The position numbers were made by a program, and so were the translations under genes. The notes below the pieces were generated by a model. That model did no database searches. It was not told the origin of the DNA and saw nothing but the letters and a program-made list of their open reading frames with translations. From assembly GCA_963736715.1 (NCBI GenBank), contig CAVTQA010000045.1:1-64000 (forward strand): a DNA stretch of 64,000 nt, written 5' to 3'. Source of the DNA: AP-15 sp963736715 (GTDB lineage Bacteria > Pseudomonadota > Alphaproteobacteria > ATCC43930 > CGMCC-115725). Position 1 is the stretch's first letter; each line of letters opens with the position of its first letter. Below are positions 38,752-47,678 of this stretch, one piece after another.

Positions 38752-40128
38752 GTGACGGCGCACGACATCGACGCTGATTTCTCGGGGTCGGAGCCAGAGG
38801 GCGAGTTCGAAATCCGGCGCGATCCGTGGATCAAGCGGATATTGCCGCGCACGATGTTCGGGCGCTCGCTGCTGATCGTCGTTGTGCCGCTCATCTTGCT
38901 GCAAGCGATTGCAACCTGGGTGTTTTACGATCGGCACTGGGCCGCCGTTTCCTGGCGGCTCTCGGCGGCGGTGGCAGGCGATGTCGGCCTGCTGATCGAT
39001 GCGCTGCAGCTCGCCGATTCGCCAGCCCAAACCGCCAAACTGCTGGAACGTGCGAAGGCGCAAACCGACCTCGACGTCGCGATCGAACGCCCCAAGTCGC
39101 TCCCTCCAATATCGCCCGGAACCGGCACGCTTCTAGAGGACCAGCTGAACCAGGCGATACAGAGCCGTCTAAACCAGCTCTTTCGCATCGACATGCGGGA
39201 TGACGGGGGTGCCGAAATCACGGTTCAGCTCTCCGATGGCGTGCTGTCGGTCGGGGTGCCGCGGAATCGGCTGTACAGCTCGACAACCTACATTTTTGTG
39301 ATGTGGATGTTGGGCTCCTCACTGGTCCTGTTGGCCGTGGCTACGGTTTTTCTGCGCAACCAGGTGAAGTCGCTGCGTCGCTTGGCGGAGGCAGCGGACA
39401 GCTTCGGCAAGGGGCTCGCCGTGCCCTCGTTCAAGGTCGAAGGGGCTGTCGAGATCCGGCGTGCCGCGATCGCCTTTATGACGATGCGGGATCGTTTGCA
39501 GCGCCAGGTTCGGCAACGCACCCAGATGCTCGCCGGCGTGTCGCACGATCTGCGCACACCCTTGACGCGGATGAAGCTCGCCCTGGAGATTCTGGGCGAC
39601 GATCCGGCCGTCGCGGAGCTGAAATCGGACGTGGCCGAGATGGAGCACATGGTGCACGGCTATCTCGACTTTGTCCGCGGGGAGGGGACTGAGGCATCGG
39701 TCGAAACGGACATCTCACTGCTGATCGAGGACCTCGCTGCCGATTTACGCCGGGAAGGAACCCCGCTGACGGTCGCTCCGCCGCCCGAATTTGTGATGCC
39801 GGTTCGACCGAATGCGTTGCGCCGTTGCCTCGGTAACTTGATCGGCAATGCGCGCCGTCACGCAAGCCACGTCTGGCTGACCGGGATCGTCGTCGCGGAC
39901 GGCATCGACATCCTGATCGATGACGATGGGCCCGGCATCGCGCCGGCCAATCGAGCCCGCGTGTTCCGACCTTTTGTCCGGCTCGATCCATCGCGCAACC
40001 CTTTGACCGGCGGCGTCGGACTCGGCCTGACGATTGCCCGCGACGTGGCGCGCAGCCATGGCGGCGACATCAGACTGGAGACCTCTCCCCAAGGTGGTCT
40101 ACGCGCGCGTGTCCATCTGCCGCGGTGA
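38752..40128 (+). CDS. EnvZ-type sensor histidine kinase
   Basis: 458 residues. Membrane segment 1 at ~39-59, a periplasmic loop to ~180, segment 2 at ~180-201, then HAMP, the H-box with His265 (GVSHDLRTPLTRMK), an N-box and G-box (LGNLIGNARRHA, DDDGPGIA, GGVGLGLTIARDV). It pairs with the preceding regulator. The signal is unknown; EnvZ-like kinases often respond to osmolarity or envelope stress. The GTG at 38752 gives a slightly long cytoplasmic N-terminus; a start at ATG near residue 35 is possible. Confidence 0.9.
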   Translation: MTAHDIDADFSGSEPEGEFEIRRDPWIKRILPRTMFGRSLLIVVVPLILLQAIATWVFYDRHWAAVSWRLSAAVAGDVGLLIDALQLADSPAQTAKLLERAKAQTDLDVAIERPKSLPPISPGTGTLLEDQLNQAIQSRLNQLFRIDMRDDGGAEITVQLSDGVLSVGVPRNRLYSSTTYIFVMWMLGSSLVLLAVATVFLRNQVKSLRRLAEAADSFGKGLAVPSFKVEGAVEIRRAAIAFMTMRDRLQRQVRQRTQMLAGVSHDLRTPLTRMKLALEILGDDPAVAELKSDVAEMEHMVHGYLDFVRGEGTEASVETDISLLIEDLAADLRREGTPLTVAPPPEFVMPVRPNALRRCLGNLIGNARRHASHVWLTGIVVADGIDILIDDDGPGIAPANRARVFRPFVRLDPSRNPLTGGVGLGLTIARDVARSHGGDIRLETSPQGGLRARVHLPR

Positions 40129-40195
40129 GCCCCGGGTCAAATCCGGCTGGTTCGCCTCTTCCTTTGAAGAGGCAGTGTCACGCGGACAAAATAAA

Positions 40196-40221
40196 GGCCG
40201 TGCCACAACTGCGGCACGGCC
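40196..40221 (-). terminator. Intrinsic terminator of the phasin gene, probably bidirectional
   Basis: A perfect 9-bp stem ggccgtgcc/ggcacggcc with an 8-base loop. On the minus strand it is directly followed by tttattttg, a good T-tract, 22 bp beyond the phasin stop. It can also end the kinase transcript coming the other way, although the plus strand has only a short T run (gctttcg). Confidence 0.8.
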
Positions 40222-40242
40222 CGGCTTTCGTGTAGTCTAGAG

Positions 40243-40677
40243 CTAGCGCGCTGCTTGTTGCTTGGCGAGGTCGCGGAATTCGTCGAGCCCCTCGGTCGCG
40301 CGCTTGCGCAACACGTCGGCGGCCTCACTGCCGGCTCTGGTCGCCAACATGGTGATTTCGCGGCCGTTGTTGACGCTTTTCTCGAGCATCTGTTTGGCGT
40401 ATTCGGTGTTCTTTGCGATCCGGTCTTCCGCCGAAGCCGGCTGGGCGAGATCGCGCAGCAGGGCCGAGACATCCTCGATAGCCTGGCGGGTAATCTCGAT
40501 CTGGCGCTTGGCGACGGCCTGCATACCCTCGACCGCAAGCTGGTTGGCTTGGCTGAGTGCCTCGATGTTGCGGCGCTGGTATGCCATCAGCGCCTCGAGA
40601 TCGAATGGGCGGAAGCGGAAATCAGCCATCATCTTGCTGACATCGAAATCGAAAAAGGTGGGACGTGCTTCAGACAT
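40243..40677 (-). CDS. Phasin-family protein (PHA granule-associated)
   Basis: 144 residues, amphipathic helices throughout (MAYQRRNIEALSQANQLAVE, then MQAVAKRQIEITRQAIEDVS and so on). Phasins coat polyhydroxyalkanoate granules. The protein sets the organism up as a probable PHB/PHA storer. It is a single gene with its own terminator; the divergent-side neighbour tetR lies upstream on the same strand, 108 bp away. Confidence 0.88.
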   Translation of the reverse strand: MSEARPTFFDFDVSKMMADFRFRPFDLEALMAYQRRNIEALSQANQLAVEGMQAVAKRQIEITRQAIEDVSALLRDLAQPASAEDRIAKNTEYAKQMLEKSVNNGREITMLATRAGSEAADVLRKRATEGLDEFRDLAKQQAAR

Positions 40678-40785
40678 GAATGCGGTTCCGGTCTGGGGGA
40701 GCTTAAGATTATTGTGCGCTGCACAACGACTGGTATATCGGCACCTGATCCGACGGCGTCAAGACCTTTTTTGCGCCGCAGCAAT

Positions 40786-41424
40786 TCAGGCTGGAATCGG
40801 TTCGCCGGAGCCTCGGCGGGTCGCCGATCCGAACCATCCTTCGATCCTGCGCAGCCGTGCATCGAGCGCCGCCATTGTTCGCGCAAGGTCCTGCAAATCG
40901 TCATGCTGCCAAACGCGCATGGCCGAAAGATAAGCTGCAGCGGCCAGCTTGACCGCAATCGCACCCCGCACTCCGCTGGTCGGGATTTCTGCTGCCTCGA
41001 GCATCCACCGTACCGAGCGCAGCAGTGAGGCGCCAGCGCACAATGCGGTCACCGGGTCGCCCAGCAATTCGCGGCGCAGCACATCGAGCGCCGGCTTGTA
41101 GGGTTGGAGCGCGTCGAATCGCCGCATCATCAGATCGAACAACCGGTCCCGCGCCCGCTCGTCCGGCTCGGCTGCCGGAGGATCAGCCAGCACGATCTGG
41201 TCAATCCGCCTATAGAGTCCGCCGAGGATTGCCTGCTTCGAATGAAAGACCCGATACACCTGAAGGATTGGAAGCTCGGCCGCGGCGGCGATCGCGCTGA
41301 GCGACAATCTCCTCCACCCCTCGGTGGATATCAGGCCGAGGGTCGCGTCAATGATCCGGTCGGCTTCGTTTCGCGCAACACCGGAATTACGGCCACGCCC
41401 GCTCGTCTTACCCGTTCTGGCCAT
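40786..41424 (-). CDS. TetR-family transcriptional regulator
   Basis: 212 residues. N-terminal helix-turn-helix: RIIDATLGLISTEGWRRLSL SAIA, then ELPILQVYRVFHSKQAILG. The helical ligand domain follows. It lies directly after proC (2 bp apart) on the same strand, so the two are probably cotranscribed. Ligand and targets are unknown; the phasin gene downstream is one candidate. Confidence 0.85.
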   Translation of the reverse strand: MARTGKTSGRGRNSGVARNEADRIIDATLGLISTEGWRRLSLSAIAAAAELPILQVYRVFHSKQAILGGLYRRIDQIVLADPPAAEPDERARDRLFDLMMRRFDALQPYKPALDVLRRELLGDPVTALCAGASLLRSVRWMLEAAEIPTSGVRGAIAVKLAAAAYLSAMRVWQHDDLQDLARTMAALDARLRRIEGWFGSATRRGSGEPIPA

Positions 41425-41425
41425 G

Positions 41426-42271
41426 TCAGGTCGCGAGCTCGCGAGACCGGGCCGCTGCCGCCGCGACGGCGCGCCCGATCAGCGGTTCGAGACCGTCGCT
41501 GGCCATCAGCACGTCAAGTGCGGCGCGGGTCGTGCCCCCGGGGCTCGTGACGTTCTCTCGAAGCTGCGCGGGGCTCTCTTTGGAGATGCGGGCCAGTTCG
41601 CCCGATCCTGCAACGGTAGCGTTGGCCAGCTGCAAGGCCAAATCAGAAGGCAAACCCTCGGCTTGCCCCGCCCGGGCGAGCGCTTCGATCAGCAGAAACA
41701 CGTAGGCCGGGCCGCTGCCGGAGACTGCGGTGACCACGTCCATTAGTGCCTCATCTTCGACCCAGGCGCTCTCGCCGATGGCGGCCAGGAGGCGATCGCA
41801 GAGTTGGCGTTGAGCGGTCGCCACGAGAGGGTTGGCGCAAGCGACCGTGATGCCGCGGCCTATCGCCGCCGGGGTGTTGGGCATCGTCCGAACGATCGCG
41901 GCGCGGCCGAGATGGCGGGCGAGGCCGGCCAGGGTCTTGCCGGCGACAATCGACACAAACAATGTCTCCGGGCGTGCCCAGGAGCAATAGTTCGCCACCA
42001 CTTCGTCGACGATTTGTGGCTTGACCGCGAATACCACGGCGTCCGGTCTCAGCTCCGCCGGCAGCTCCTGTGCCGATGAATACCAGAGGATTTCGGCTGC
42101 CGATCCAAGCCCGGCGGGCACCCCGGCCGGCTCGACCACCACGCAGCTCGAGGCCACTCCGGCCGCGACCCAGCCGCGCAGCATCGCCGTTCCCATTTTT
42201 CCGCAGCCGACGAGCACGAGACAGCGCGCCGGGCCGCCACCGTTCCTCACGCCAGGACGCCTCTCGCTCAC
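41426..42271 (-). CDS. proC: Pyrroline-5-carboxylate reductase
   Basis: 281 residues. Last step of proline synthesis, NAD(P)H-dependent. A Rossmann-type start (VLVGCGKMGTAMLRGW), the conserved VRTMPNTPAAIG, and the C-terminal GSGPAYVFLLIEAL and TSPGGTT motifs. It overlaps the ybjN-like gene by 4 bp and is followed by tetR. Confidence 0.94.
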   Translation of the reverse strand: MSERRPGVRNGGGPARCLVLVGCGKMGTAMLRGWVAAGVASSCVVVEPAGVPAGLGSAAEILWYSSAQELPAELRPDAVVFAVKPQIVDEVVANYCSWARPETLFVSIVAGKTLAGLARHLGRAAIVRTMPNTPAAIGRGITVACANPLVATAQRQLCDRLLAAIGESAWVEDEALMDVVTAVSGSGPAYVFLLIEALARAGQAEGLPSDLALQLANATVAGSGELARISKESPAQLRENVTSPGGTTRAALDVLMASDGLEPLIGRAVAAAAARSRELAT

Positions 42272-42774
42272 GCCTCTCCGACGGGGTCGATCATCGCAGA
42301 GGCGATCGCTTGTGAAGGTGACTTACCGCCCCAGATGACGAACTGAAACGCAGGAAAAAACCGCTCGCATTCAGACAAAGCGATGTCGACGAGATCCTCG
42401 ACTTGTTCGGTACTCGCTGCCGAAATACCGCGCAACAGGACGGCATGGCGGAAGGCCGGCGAATTTTCCTCGGCGGACAGGTCAAAATGGCCAAGCCACA
42501 GCTTTTCGTTGGCAAGGGCAAGAAGCTCGTACACGGCGCTGCGGCGGCCCTTTGGCACCTTCATTTCGAAGCCGCAGGAGAAGTGCAGAGCGCAGAGTTC
42601 CTCCTGCCAGACAAAATACATCCGATAATCGCACCACCTGCCGGAGATCTCGACGACGAGCTCCTCCTCGCTGGCGCGATCATGTGCCCAGTCGTTGGCA
42701 ATGACGATCTCCTCGACAAGGTCGATGGGGTTACCGGAAAACGGCGTCGGTTCGACGATTGACACGGATGTCAT
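42268..42774 (-). CDS. YbjN-domain protein
   Basis: 168 residues of the YbjN/DUF1790 type. The pattern is an N-terminal amphipathic strand, the RWCDYRMYFVWQEELCALHF SCGFEMKV core and a helical end (DLVDIALSECERFFPAFQFV). Such proteins resemble type III secretion chaperones in fold and have been linked to stress responses in enterobacteria; here the role is unknown. The ATG at 42774 has gaggagg 7 bp upstream. It precedes proC. Confidence 0.85.
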   Translation of the reverse strand: MTSVSIVEPTPFSGNPIDLVEEIVIANDWAHDRASEEELVVEISGRWCDYRMYFVWQEELCALHFSCGFEMKVPKGRRSAVYELLALANEKLWLGHFDLSAEENSPAFRHAVLLRGISAASTEQVEDLVDIALSECERFFPAFQFVIWGGKSPSQAIASAMIDPVGEA

Positions 42775-42879
42775 CAAGCCCTCCTCGGGCGGCTCGACGG
42801 GAGCGTCACGCAATCAAGCTGCCGATGTACAAACGATGACGCAAGTCAACATTTCGCCGCCTTTTAGCAGTCTCCGTCG

Positions 42880-43188
42880 TCAGGAGATATCGGCGTTCGT
42901 TTCGCCGGCAGTTGGGCTCGAACCGGTCTGCCTCGCGATGAGCGCGGCGAGCTGCAATTCGAGCCCAGCGAGGCGCCTTTGCAGCTCTTCCTGCTCAGAG
43001 CGCGCCTTCGCCGCCATCGCCTTGACCGCCTCGAACTCGTCGCGGCTGACGAGATCCATACCGGCCAGCACTCTTTCGAGCTGCTCGCGGATGCGGGTTT
43101 CGACCTCGCTCTTGACACCCGAAAGGGTCCCCATCGCGCCCGCGGCAACTCGAGCAAGATCATCGAAAAACCGGTTCTGGCTCTGCAT
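42880..43188 (-). CDS. ubiK: UbiK-family accessory factor (BMFP)
   Basis: 102 residues, coiled-coil protein of the BMFP/YqiC class that helps the ubiquinone-synthesis complex. It starts with the hallmark MQSQNRFFDDLARVAAGAMGT (first 20: MQSQNRFFDDLARVAAGAMG) and ends in a heptad-rich helix (EEFEAVKAMAAKARSEQEEL). It lies 106 bp before the ybjN gene on the same strand. Confidence 0.87.
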   Translation of the reverse strand: MQSQNRFFDDLARVAAGAMGTLSGVKSEVETRIREQLERVLAGMDLVSRDEFEAVKAMAAKARSEQEELQRRLAGLELQLAALIARQTGSSPTAGETNADIS

Positions 43189-43318
43189 CGCCTCGTCCTC
43201 CGCTTCGCTCTGCTTCCCGCTGAGCTACGCCCACACATATGGTCGTGCGCTAGCACGAACGGCACGCGTACGAAAGAATTTCGGCGCGCGCTGACCCTAC
43301 GCTCGGTGCCGAAAGATC

Positions 43319-44482
43319 TTAACGCCGAGCCGGTTTGAAGGCGGGCATCACCTCCTCGGCAATCCATTGGAACTGTTCCAGCATCGTCGTCTTGGGCGTG
43401 CCGATCGGGCTCGACAGGCTGATATGTTCCATACCGGGATAACCTTCCTCGAAGCCCTTCAACATCTCGACCAGCTGGGCCGGGGTGCCGGCGAACCAGG
43501 AACCCAAATCCATGTAGTGCTCGACCTTCGGCACTCCGGCGGCAGCCCAGCCGCCGCGCCGCGCTACCGCGGCCACCTGCTCCGGGGTCAGCCCCGGCAC
43601 AAACCCCAAGGGCGCAAACATTTTCACGTGCTCTTCGTAGATCGGCGTGATCTCGCGGATCGCTTGCTCGCGGGTTTTCGCGAGATGAATGTGCAGACCG
43701 AGCTGTAGGTTTTCGCCGAGCTTGAGATGCTTGCCGACCCGCGCCGCTGCATCGCGATAGCCGGTGATCGGCCCCGCCTGCATCGTCGCGGCGCCGCCGC
43801 CGACCGCGCCCTTGATGCCGTGCTTCACCATGAAGTCGAGCCCGCGGGGGTTGGCGCTGACGATGGGTTGCCAGCACTCCACCGGCCGGTGGATCGGGCG
43901 CGGCACCAGGGTCAGCTCCTTCAGGGTATAACCGCGGTACGGAACCTCGGGCGGCAGGGTGTAGTACTTGCCCTTGTGCGAAAATGATTCCTCGTTGAAT
44001 GCCTTGAAGATGATTTCGACCTGCTCCTCGAACAGCTCGCGATTCGCGTTCTGATCCAGCATCGGCGCACCGAACGTCTCGACCTCGCGGGTATGATAGC
44101 CGCGGCCCACCCCGAAGATCGTACGGCCGTCCGTCAGGATGTCGGCGGTCGCGAAATCCTCGGCCAGACGCAGCGGGTGCCACATCGGAGCGATGTTGAA
44201 GGCGCAGCCGATCTTGATTTGTTTGGTCACATGCGCGAGGTGCACCGCCAGCATAAGGTCGTTGGGGATGCACTCGTAGCCTTCGTGCTGGAAATGGTGC
44301 TCGGCGAGCCACAAGGTATCGTAGCCGAGAGCGTCCATCTTCTTCGCGATCGCCTCCGTCTTCTCGAATACGCTCGCCAGATGCTCGTTCGAGTAACGCC
44401 GCTCGTTGGCGGGAGTGGTGTCTTGCCCGCGGTCGGGGAGATCGACGTGGCCGGCATACACCGTCGTAAATTTCGTGATCAT
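43319..44482 (-). CDS. LLM-class flavin-dependent oxidoreductase
   Basis: 387 residues, luciferase-like TIM barrel using reduced FMN or F420. Features are DTLWLAEHHFQHEGYECIPN, GRTIFGVGRGYHTREVE and the QPIVSANPRGLDFMVKHG loop. The substrate is unknown; such enzymes oxidise alkanes, aldehydes, sulfonates or chelators. The ATG at 44482 has ggaggga upstream. Divergent from the aldo/keto reductase gene, with a 98-bp gap, so both may be controlled together. Confidence 0.87.
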   Translation of the reverse strand: MITKFTTVYAGHVDLPDRGQDTTPANERRYSNEHLASVFEKTEAIAKKMDALGYDTLWLAEHHFQHEGYECIPNDLMLAVHLAHVTKQIKIGCAFNIAPMWHPLRLAEDFATADILTDGRTIFGVGRGYHTREVETFGAPMLDQNANRELFEEQVEIIFKAFNEESFSHKGKYYTLPPEVPYRGYTLKELTLVPRPIHRPVECWQPIVSANPRGLDFMVKHGIKGAVGGGAATMQAGPITGYRDAAARVGKHLKLGENLQLGLHIHLAKTREQAIREITPIYEEHVKMFAPLGFVPGLTPEQVAAVARRGGWAAAGVPKVEHYMDLGSWFAGTPAQLVEMLKGFEEGYPGMEHISLSSPIGTPKTTMLEQFQWIAEEVMPAFKPARR

Positions 44483-44580
44483 GCTGGATCCCTCCGTATC
44501 GTCTGAGAGCTGCCGCCAGTCTGTCCCAATTTCGCGTTCCTTGCTACCAAATGACGCCCAAAGCAAAGGGGCCCTATCGA

Positions 44581-45555
44581 ATGGAATACGTGACGCTCGG
44601 CCGCACCGGGCTCAGGGTCAGCGTCGCCGGGCTCGGCTGCGGCGGGTTCAGCCGGCTGGGGCTCGGCACCGGCAAGAGCGAAGCGGAAGCGGTCGCCCTC
44701 GTCCGCCAAGCGCTGGATTTGGGAGTCAATCTGCTCGACACCGCCGCGGTTTACGGCACCGAAGGCGTGGTCGGTCAGGCGATCAAAAGCGTGCCTCGCG
44801 ACAGCGTCGTAATCGCCACCAAGGCCTGGATCCCGCGCCGCGAGGGGCGCTCTGCTGCAGAGCGCGCCGTGGCGAGCCTCGATAATTCGTTGCGGCAGCT
44901 CGGTACCGATTATGTCGACGTTTTCCAGCTGCACGGCGTTTCGCCCGCGGCCTACGACCAGGCGCTCGATGTCATTGCCACCGCGCTCCTCAAGGAGCGG
45001 GAAAAGGGCAAGCTTAGGTTTCTCGGCGTGACCGAGACAGGCTCCTCGGACCCCGAACACGCAATGGCCCGGCGCGCCGTCGAGGACGGGGTATGGGACG
45101 TGGTCATGGTCGCTTTCCACATGATGCACCAGAACGCGCGAACCCAGGTATTCCCGCGGACTATCGCCAATCGCGTCGGGACTTTGCTGATGTTCGCCGT
45201 GCGCAACATCTTCTCGCGACCCGAGCGCCTTGTCGCGGCTCTGCGCCAGCTGACGGTGAGCGGTCAGCTGCCGCGCTGGCTCGCCGATGCTCCGAACCCG
45301 CTAGGCTTCTTGATTCATTCAGCGGGAGCAAGCACGACCACCGAGGCCGCCTACCGCTTTGTGCGCCACGAGCCCGGTGTCGATGTGGTTCTGTTCGGCA
45401 CCGGCGACCCGGATCATTTGCGGGCGAACATTGCTTCCCTGCTGGCGCCCCCGCTCGCCTTGTCGGACCGGCAAACCTTGACCAAGCTGTTCGGCCATCT
45501 TGTCGGGGTCGGGCTCGATCCGCCCTACAGCATGCCCGGGCTCAGCTCCATATAA
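44581..45555 (+). CDS. Aldo/keto reductase
   Basis: 324 residues. The catalytic tetrad is in place: Asp53 and Tyr58 (DTAAVYG), Lys81 (TKAW) and His118 (QLHGV), with an NADPH-binding C-terminal end (VVLFGTGDPDHLRANI). It reduces aldehydes or ketones. The ATG at 44581 is chosen because it begins the typical EYVTLGRTGLRVS N-terminus; a start at 44551 adds 10 residues. Divergent from the LLM flavin enzyme. Confidence 0.88.
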   Translation: MEYVTLGRTGLRVSVAGLGCGGFSRLGLGTGKSEAEAVALVRQALDLGVNLLDTAAVYGTEGVVGQAIKSVPRDSVVIATKAWIPRREGRSAAERAVASLDNSLRQLGTDYVDVFQLHGVSPAAYDQALDVIATALLKEREKGKLRFLGVTETGSSDPEHAMARRAVEDGVWDVVMVAFHMMHQNARTQVFPRTIANRVGTLLMFAVRNIFSRPERLVAALRQLTVSGQLPRWLADAPNPLGFLIHSAGASTTTEAAYRFVRHEPGVDVVLFGTGDPDHLRANIASLLAPPLALSDRQTLTKLFGHLVGVGLDPPYSMPGLSSI

Positions 45556-45633
45556 CCGCGCCCAAAAGCCGCCGGCGGCTCAACCATGCCGAGATGAGAG
45601 CACGTGTCATCATGCTGAAATAAAATTGTGGTA

Positions 45634-45657
45634 TTCCGAATTGAAAATAGTTCGGAA
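45634..45657 (+). promoter_or_regulatory. Inverted repeat before the HMA-like gene
   Basis: ttccgaa (45634-45640) and ttcggaa (45651-45657) are perfect inverted arms around ttgaaaatag. The right arm ends 6 bp before the ATG at 45663. It covers the place where a Shine-Dalgarno sequence should lie, and no good one is seen. It is a candidate operator or an RNA hairpin that gates translation. Confidence 0.45.
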
Positions 45658-45662
45658 CCTCT

Positions 45663-46013
45663 ATGCTCGAATACGTGCATTTTGTACCTGGGCGATTACG
45701 GCTAAAGATCACCACACTGAAGAATCGCCGGAGAGCGGCCGAAGCCGAAGCGTATGTTGCCGCAATCCCGATGGTGACAAGCGCGGTAGCAAATCCGCTG
45801 ACCGGAAGTCTCACGATCAATTTTGATCACCGGCGGCTTTCAATTGGCGATTTGTGGGAAAAGCTGCGGGTTCTGGGCTACGTTTCGCAGAACCGTCCAG
45901 AACTCGCCACGGACCGTCCCGAGGTGGATCGATTCGGGCGCGTGGTAGCAGCCGCGCTTATCGAAGCCGTCGTCCAGCATTCGGCGCAGGCTTTGGTCCG
46001 CGCGTTGCTTTGA
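45663..46013 (+). CDS. HMA-like (ferredoxin-fold) protein
   Basis: 116 residues. The first ~75 form a beta-alpha-beta-beta-alpha-beta ferredoxin-like domain of the HMA_2 type: EYVHFVPGRLRLKITTLKNR, then VTSAVANPLTGSLTINFDH. The CxxC metal motif of ordinary HMA proteins is missing, so metal binding by two cysteines is not likely. The tail is helical (AAALIEAVVQHSAQALVRAL). It converges with a DUF5132 gene, a pairing seen in other bacteria. The role is unknown. Confidence 0.68.
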   Translation: MLEYVHFVPGRLRLKITTLKNRRRAAEAEAYVAAIPMVTSAVANPLTGSLTINFDHRRLSIGDLWEKLRVLGYVSQNRPELATDRPEVDRFGRVVAAALIEAVVQHSAQALVRALL

Positions 46014-46045
46014 TAATCGACCCGGCGCGATAACGGACGGTTCGT

Positions 46046-46318
46046 TCAGGCGGTAGCGTGATGTTCCTGCTCCGCCTCCGCGCCAGCCTCCTGATCTAAT
46101 TCGGCTCTCGCCTCGGCGACGAGATCGGTCGCCATCTCGCCAATCTCGCTCAGGGTTTCGCGGTAGAAAACCATACCGCCCTTTATCAAGCTCTTGACTG
46201 CCGGCCGGAAAATGCTCCCCGCCGTCTGAATAACGGCCGGCGCGAAAATTATGGCGCCCACTCCGATAGCGAGACCAGTCGCGAGATTGCCTTTGAACAA
46301 GTCTTCGATCAGGGCCAT
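46046..46318 (-). CDS. DUF5132 membrane protein
   Basis: 90 residues. One hydrophobic segment (ATGLAIGVGAIIFAPAVIQ) is followed by a helical acidic end (EARAELDQEAGAEAEQEHHA). The pattern is the DUF5132 family. It is convergent with the HMA-like gene and divergent from the DUF445 gene (58 bp apart). Family members occur beside HMA-like proteins and metal-transport genes. The function is unknown. Confidence 0.72.
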   Translation of the reverse strand: MALIEDLFKGNLATGLAIGVGAIIFAPAVIQTAGSIFRPAVKSLIKGGMVFYRETLSEIGEMATDLVAEARAELDQEAGAEAEQEHHATA

Positions 46319-46376
46319 TGATCCCTCCCTTTCACCCGATGTTCAAAATATCATCCGTGTTCCGTTTTCGGTCGGC

Positions 46377-47621
46377 ATGTCAGTAAGCGCGCAGGATTTT
46401 CAGCGGCGCGGCCTTTGTCGAAATCGGCTGATTGCGACGACGCTGCTGGCAGGGATCGCGGCGCTGTTCATCTCTGCCACTTTGGCGCGGCAGCCGGGGT
46501 TCTGGATTCTGCTTGTTCGGGCAACCGCCGAAGCGGCCCTCGTCGGGGGGCTCGCCGATTGGTTCGCGGTCACTGCGCTGTTCCGGCAGCCGCTCGGCCT
46601 GCCAATACCGCATACCGCGATCTTACCCAAGAACAAGGATCGAATTGGAGAAGGGCTGGCAATCTTCATCGAGCGTAATTTTCTGTCACCAGACATCCTC
46701 AGAGCGAAGCTTCGGTCGATCGATCCGGCGCGCCTCGTCGCCGATTGGTTGTCGACCCCGGCGAACGCCGATGCGGTCGCTCGCCGTCTCGTGCGCATGC
46801 TGCCGCCTATGATCAACGCCATCGACGATCGCGATTTTCGCGCGTTTATCGGCGAGTTGGTGGGTCGGCATTTGGCGGAAATCGAAACTGCCCCGTTGCT
46901 CGGCCGGGCACTCGCCGTGCTGACGGCAAACGGATTTCACGAGACCCTGCTCGACCGGTTGCTGGATTTTTGCCGCGAATTTCTCGAAGAGCGGGAGGAG
47001 CAGCTCTACATGGCGGCGGAGGCGCAACGCCGCCGATGGTGGATTCCAAAGGCCATCAACCGGCAAATCGCGAGGGCGATTATCGGTGGGGTGAAGGAGC
47101 TCCTCTCGAAGCTGCGAGAATCGGGCACCCCGGCACGCCGGAACCTGCTGCGCGAGATCGAGCGGCTTGGCGAGCAACTCAGAACGTCGCCGATCTATCG
47201 CGCGCGCATCGAAGAGGCGAAATTGCGGCTGCTCGAAGACGCGGAGGTCAAAGCGTGGTTGGGCTCGGTTTGGGGTGATATCAAGGGGGTACTGCTGGCG
47301 GATCTGGGCTCTCCGCAATCACGCGCCGATCAGGCCTTCGGCGCCGTGATCTGTTCTCTCGGCCATCATTTGCTTGCGGATACGGCAATGCGCAAGCGGG
47401 TCAATCGCACGATCGAGGCAATGGCATTGGAAGTCGTGCCCTGGCGCACCGGGCTGGCGCAATTCCTTATCGAGGTTGTACGGCAGTGGGATTCCAGCAG
47501 CTTCACCGACCGGATCGAACTGGTTGTCGGTCGTGACCTACAATATATCCGCATAAACGGAACATTGGTTGGCGGTCTGATCGGGTTGCTACTCTACCTC
47601 CTGTCGGCCGCTTTGGGCTAA
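46377..47621 (+). CDS. DUF445 integral membrane protein
   Basis: 414 residues. It begins with a membrane pair (ATTLLAGIAALFISATLARQ and VRATAEAALVGGLADWFAVT ALF), has the family hallmark NKDRIGEGLAIFIERNFLS, a long helical middle and a C-terminal membrane segment (GLIGLLLYLLSAAL). The DUF445 family is widespread and uncharacterised. The start at 46377 gives the normal N-terminus; the frame extends upstream over the DUF5132 gene but is not coding there. It converges with rplQ. Confidence 0.85.
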   Translation: MSVSAQDFQRRGLCRNRLIATTLLAGIAALFISATLARQPGFWILLVRATAEAALVGGLADWFAVTALFRQPLGLPIPHTAILPKNKDRIGEGLAIFIERNFLSPDILRAKLRSIDPARLVADWLSTPANADAVARRLVRMLPPMINAIDDRDFRAFIGELVGRHLAEIETAPLLGRALAVLTANGFHETLLDRLLDFCREFLEEREEQLYMAAEAQRRRWWIPKAINRQIARAIIGGVKELLSKLRESGTPARRNLLREIERLGEQLRTSPIYRARIEEAKLRLLEDAEVKAWLGSVWGDIKGVLLADLGSPQSRADQAFGAVICSLGHHLLADTAMRKRVNRTIEAMALEVVPWRTGLAQFLIEVVRQWDSSSFTDRIELVVGRDLQYIRINGTLVGGLIGLLLYLLSAALG

Positions 47622-47678
47622 CCGCCGAATTCCCCAACGCCAGCTCGCTCACGTTTGCGCTGCGGTTTTCCGCCGAGG

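Noticed and set aside
46251..46376. An upstream extension of the DUF445 gene
   Set aside because: The extension overlaps the DUF5132 gene and the divergent gap, and the family begins at the ATG at 46377.
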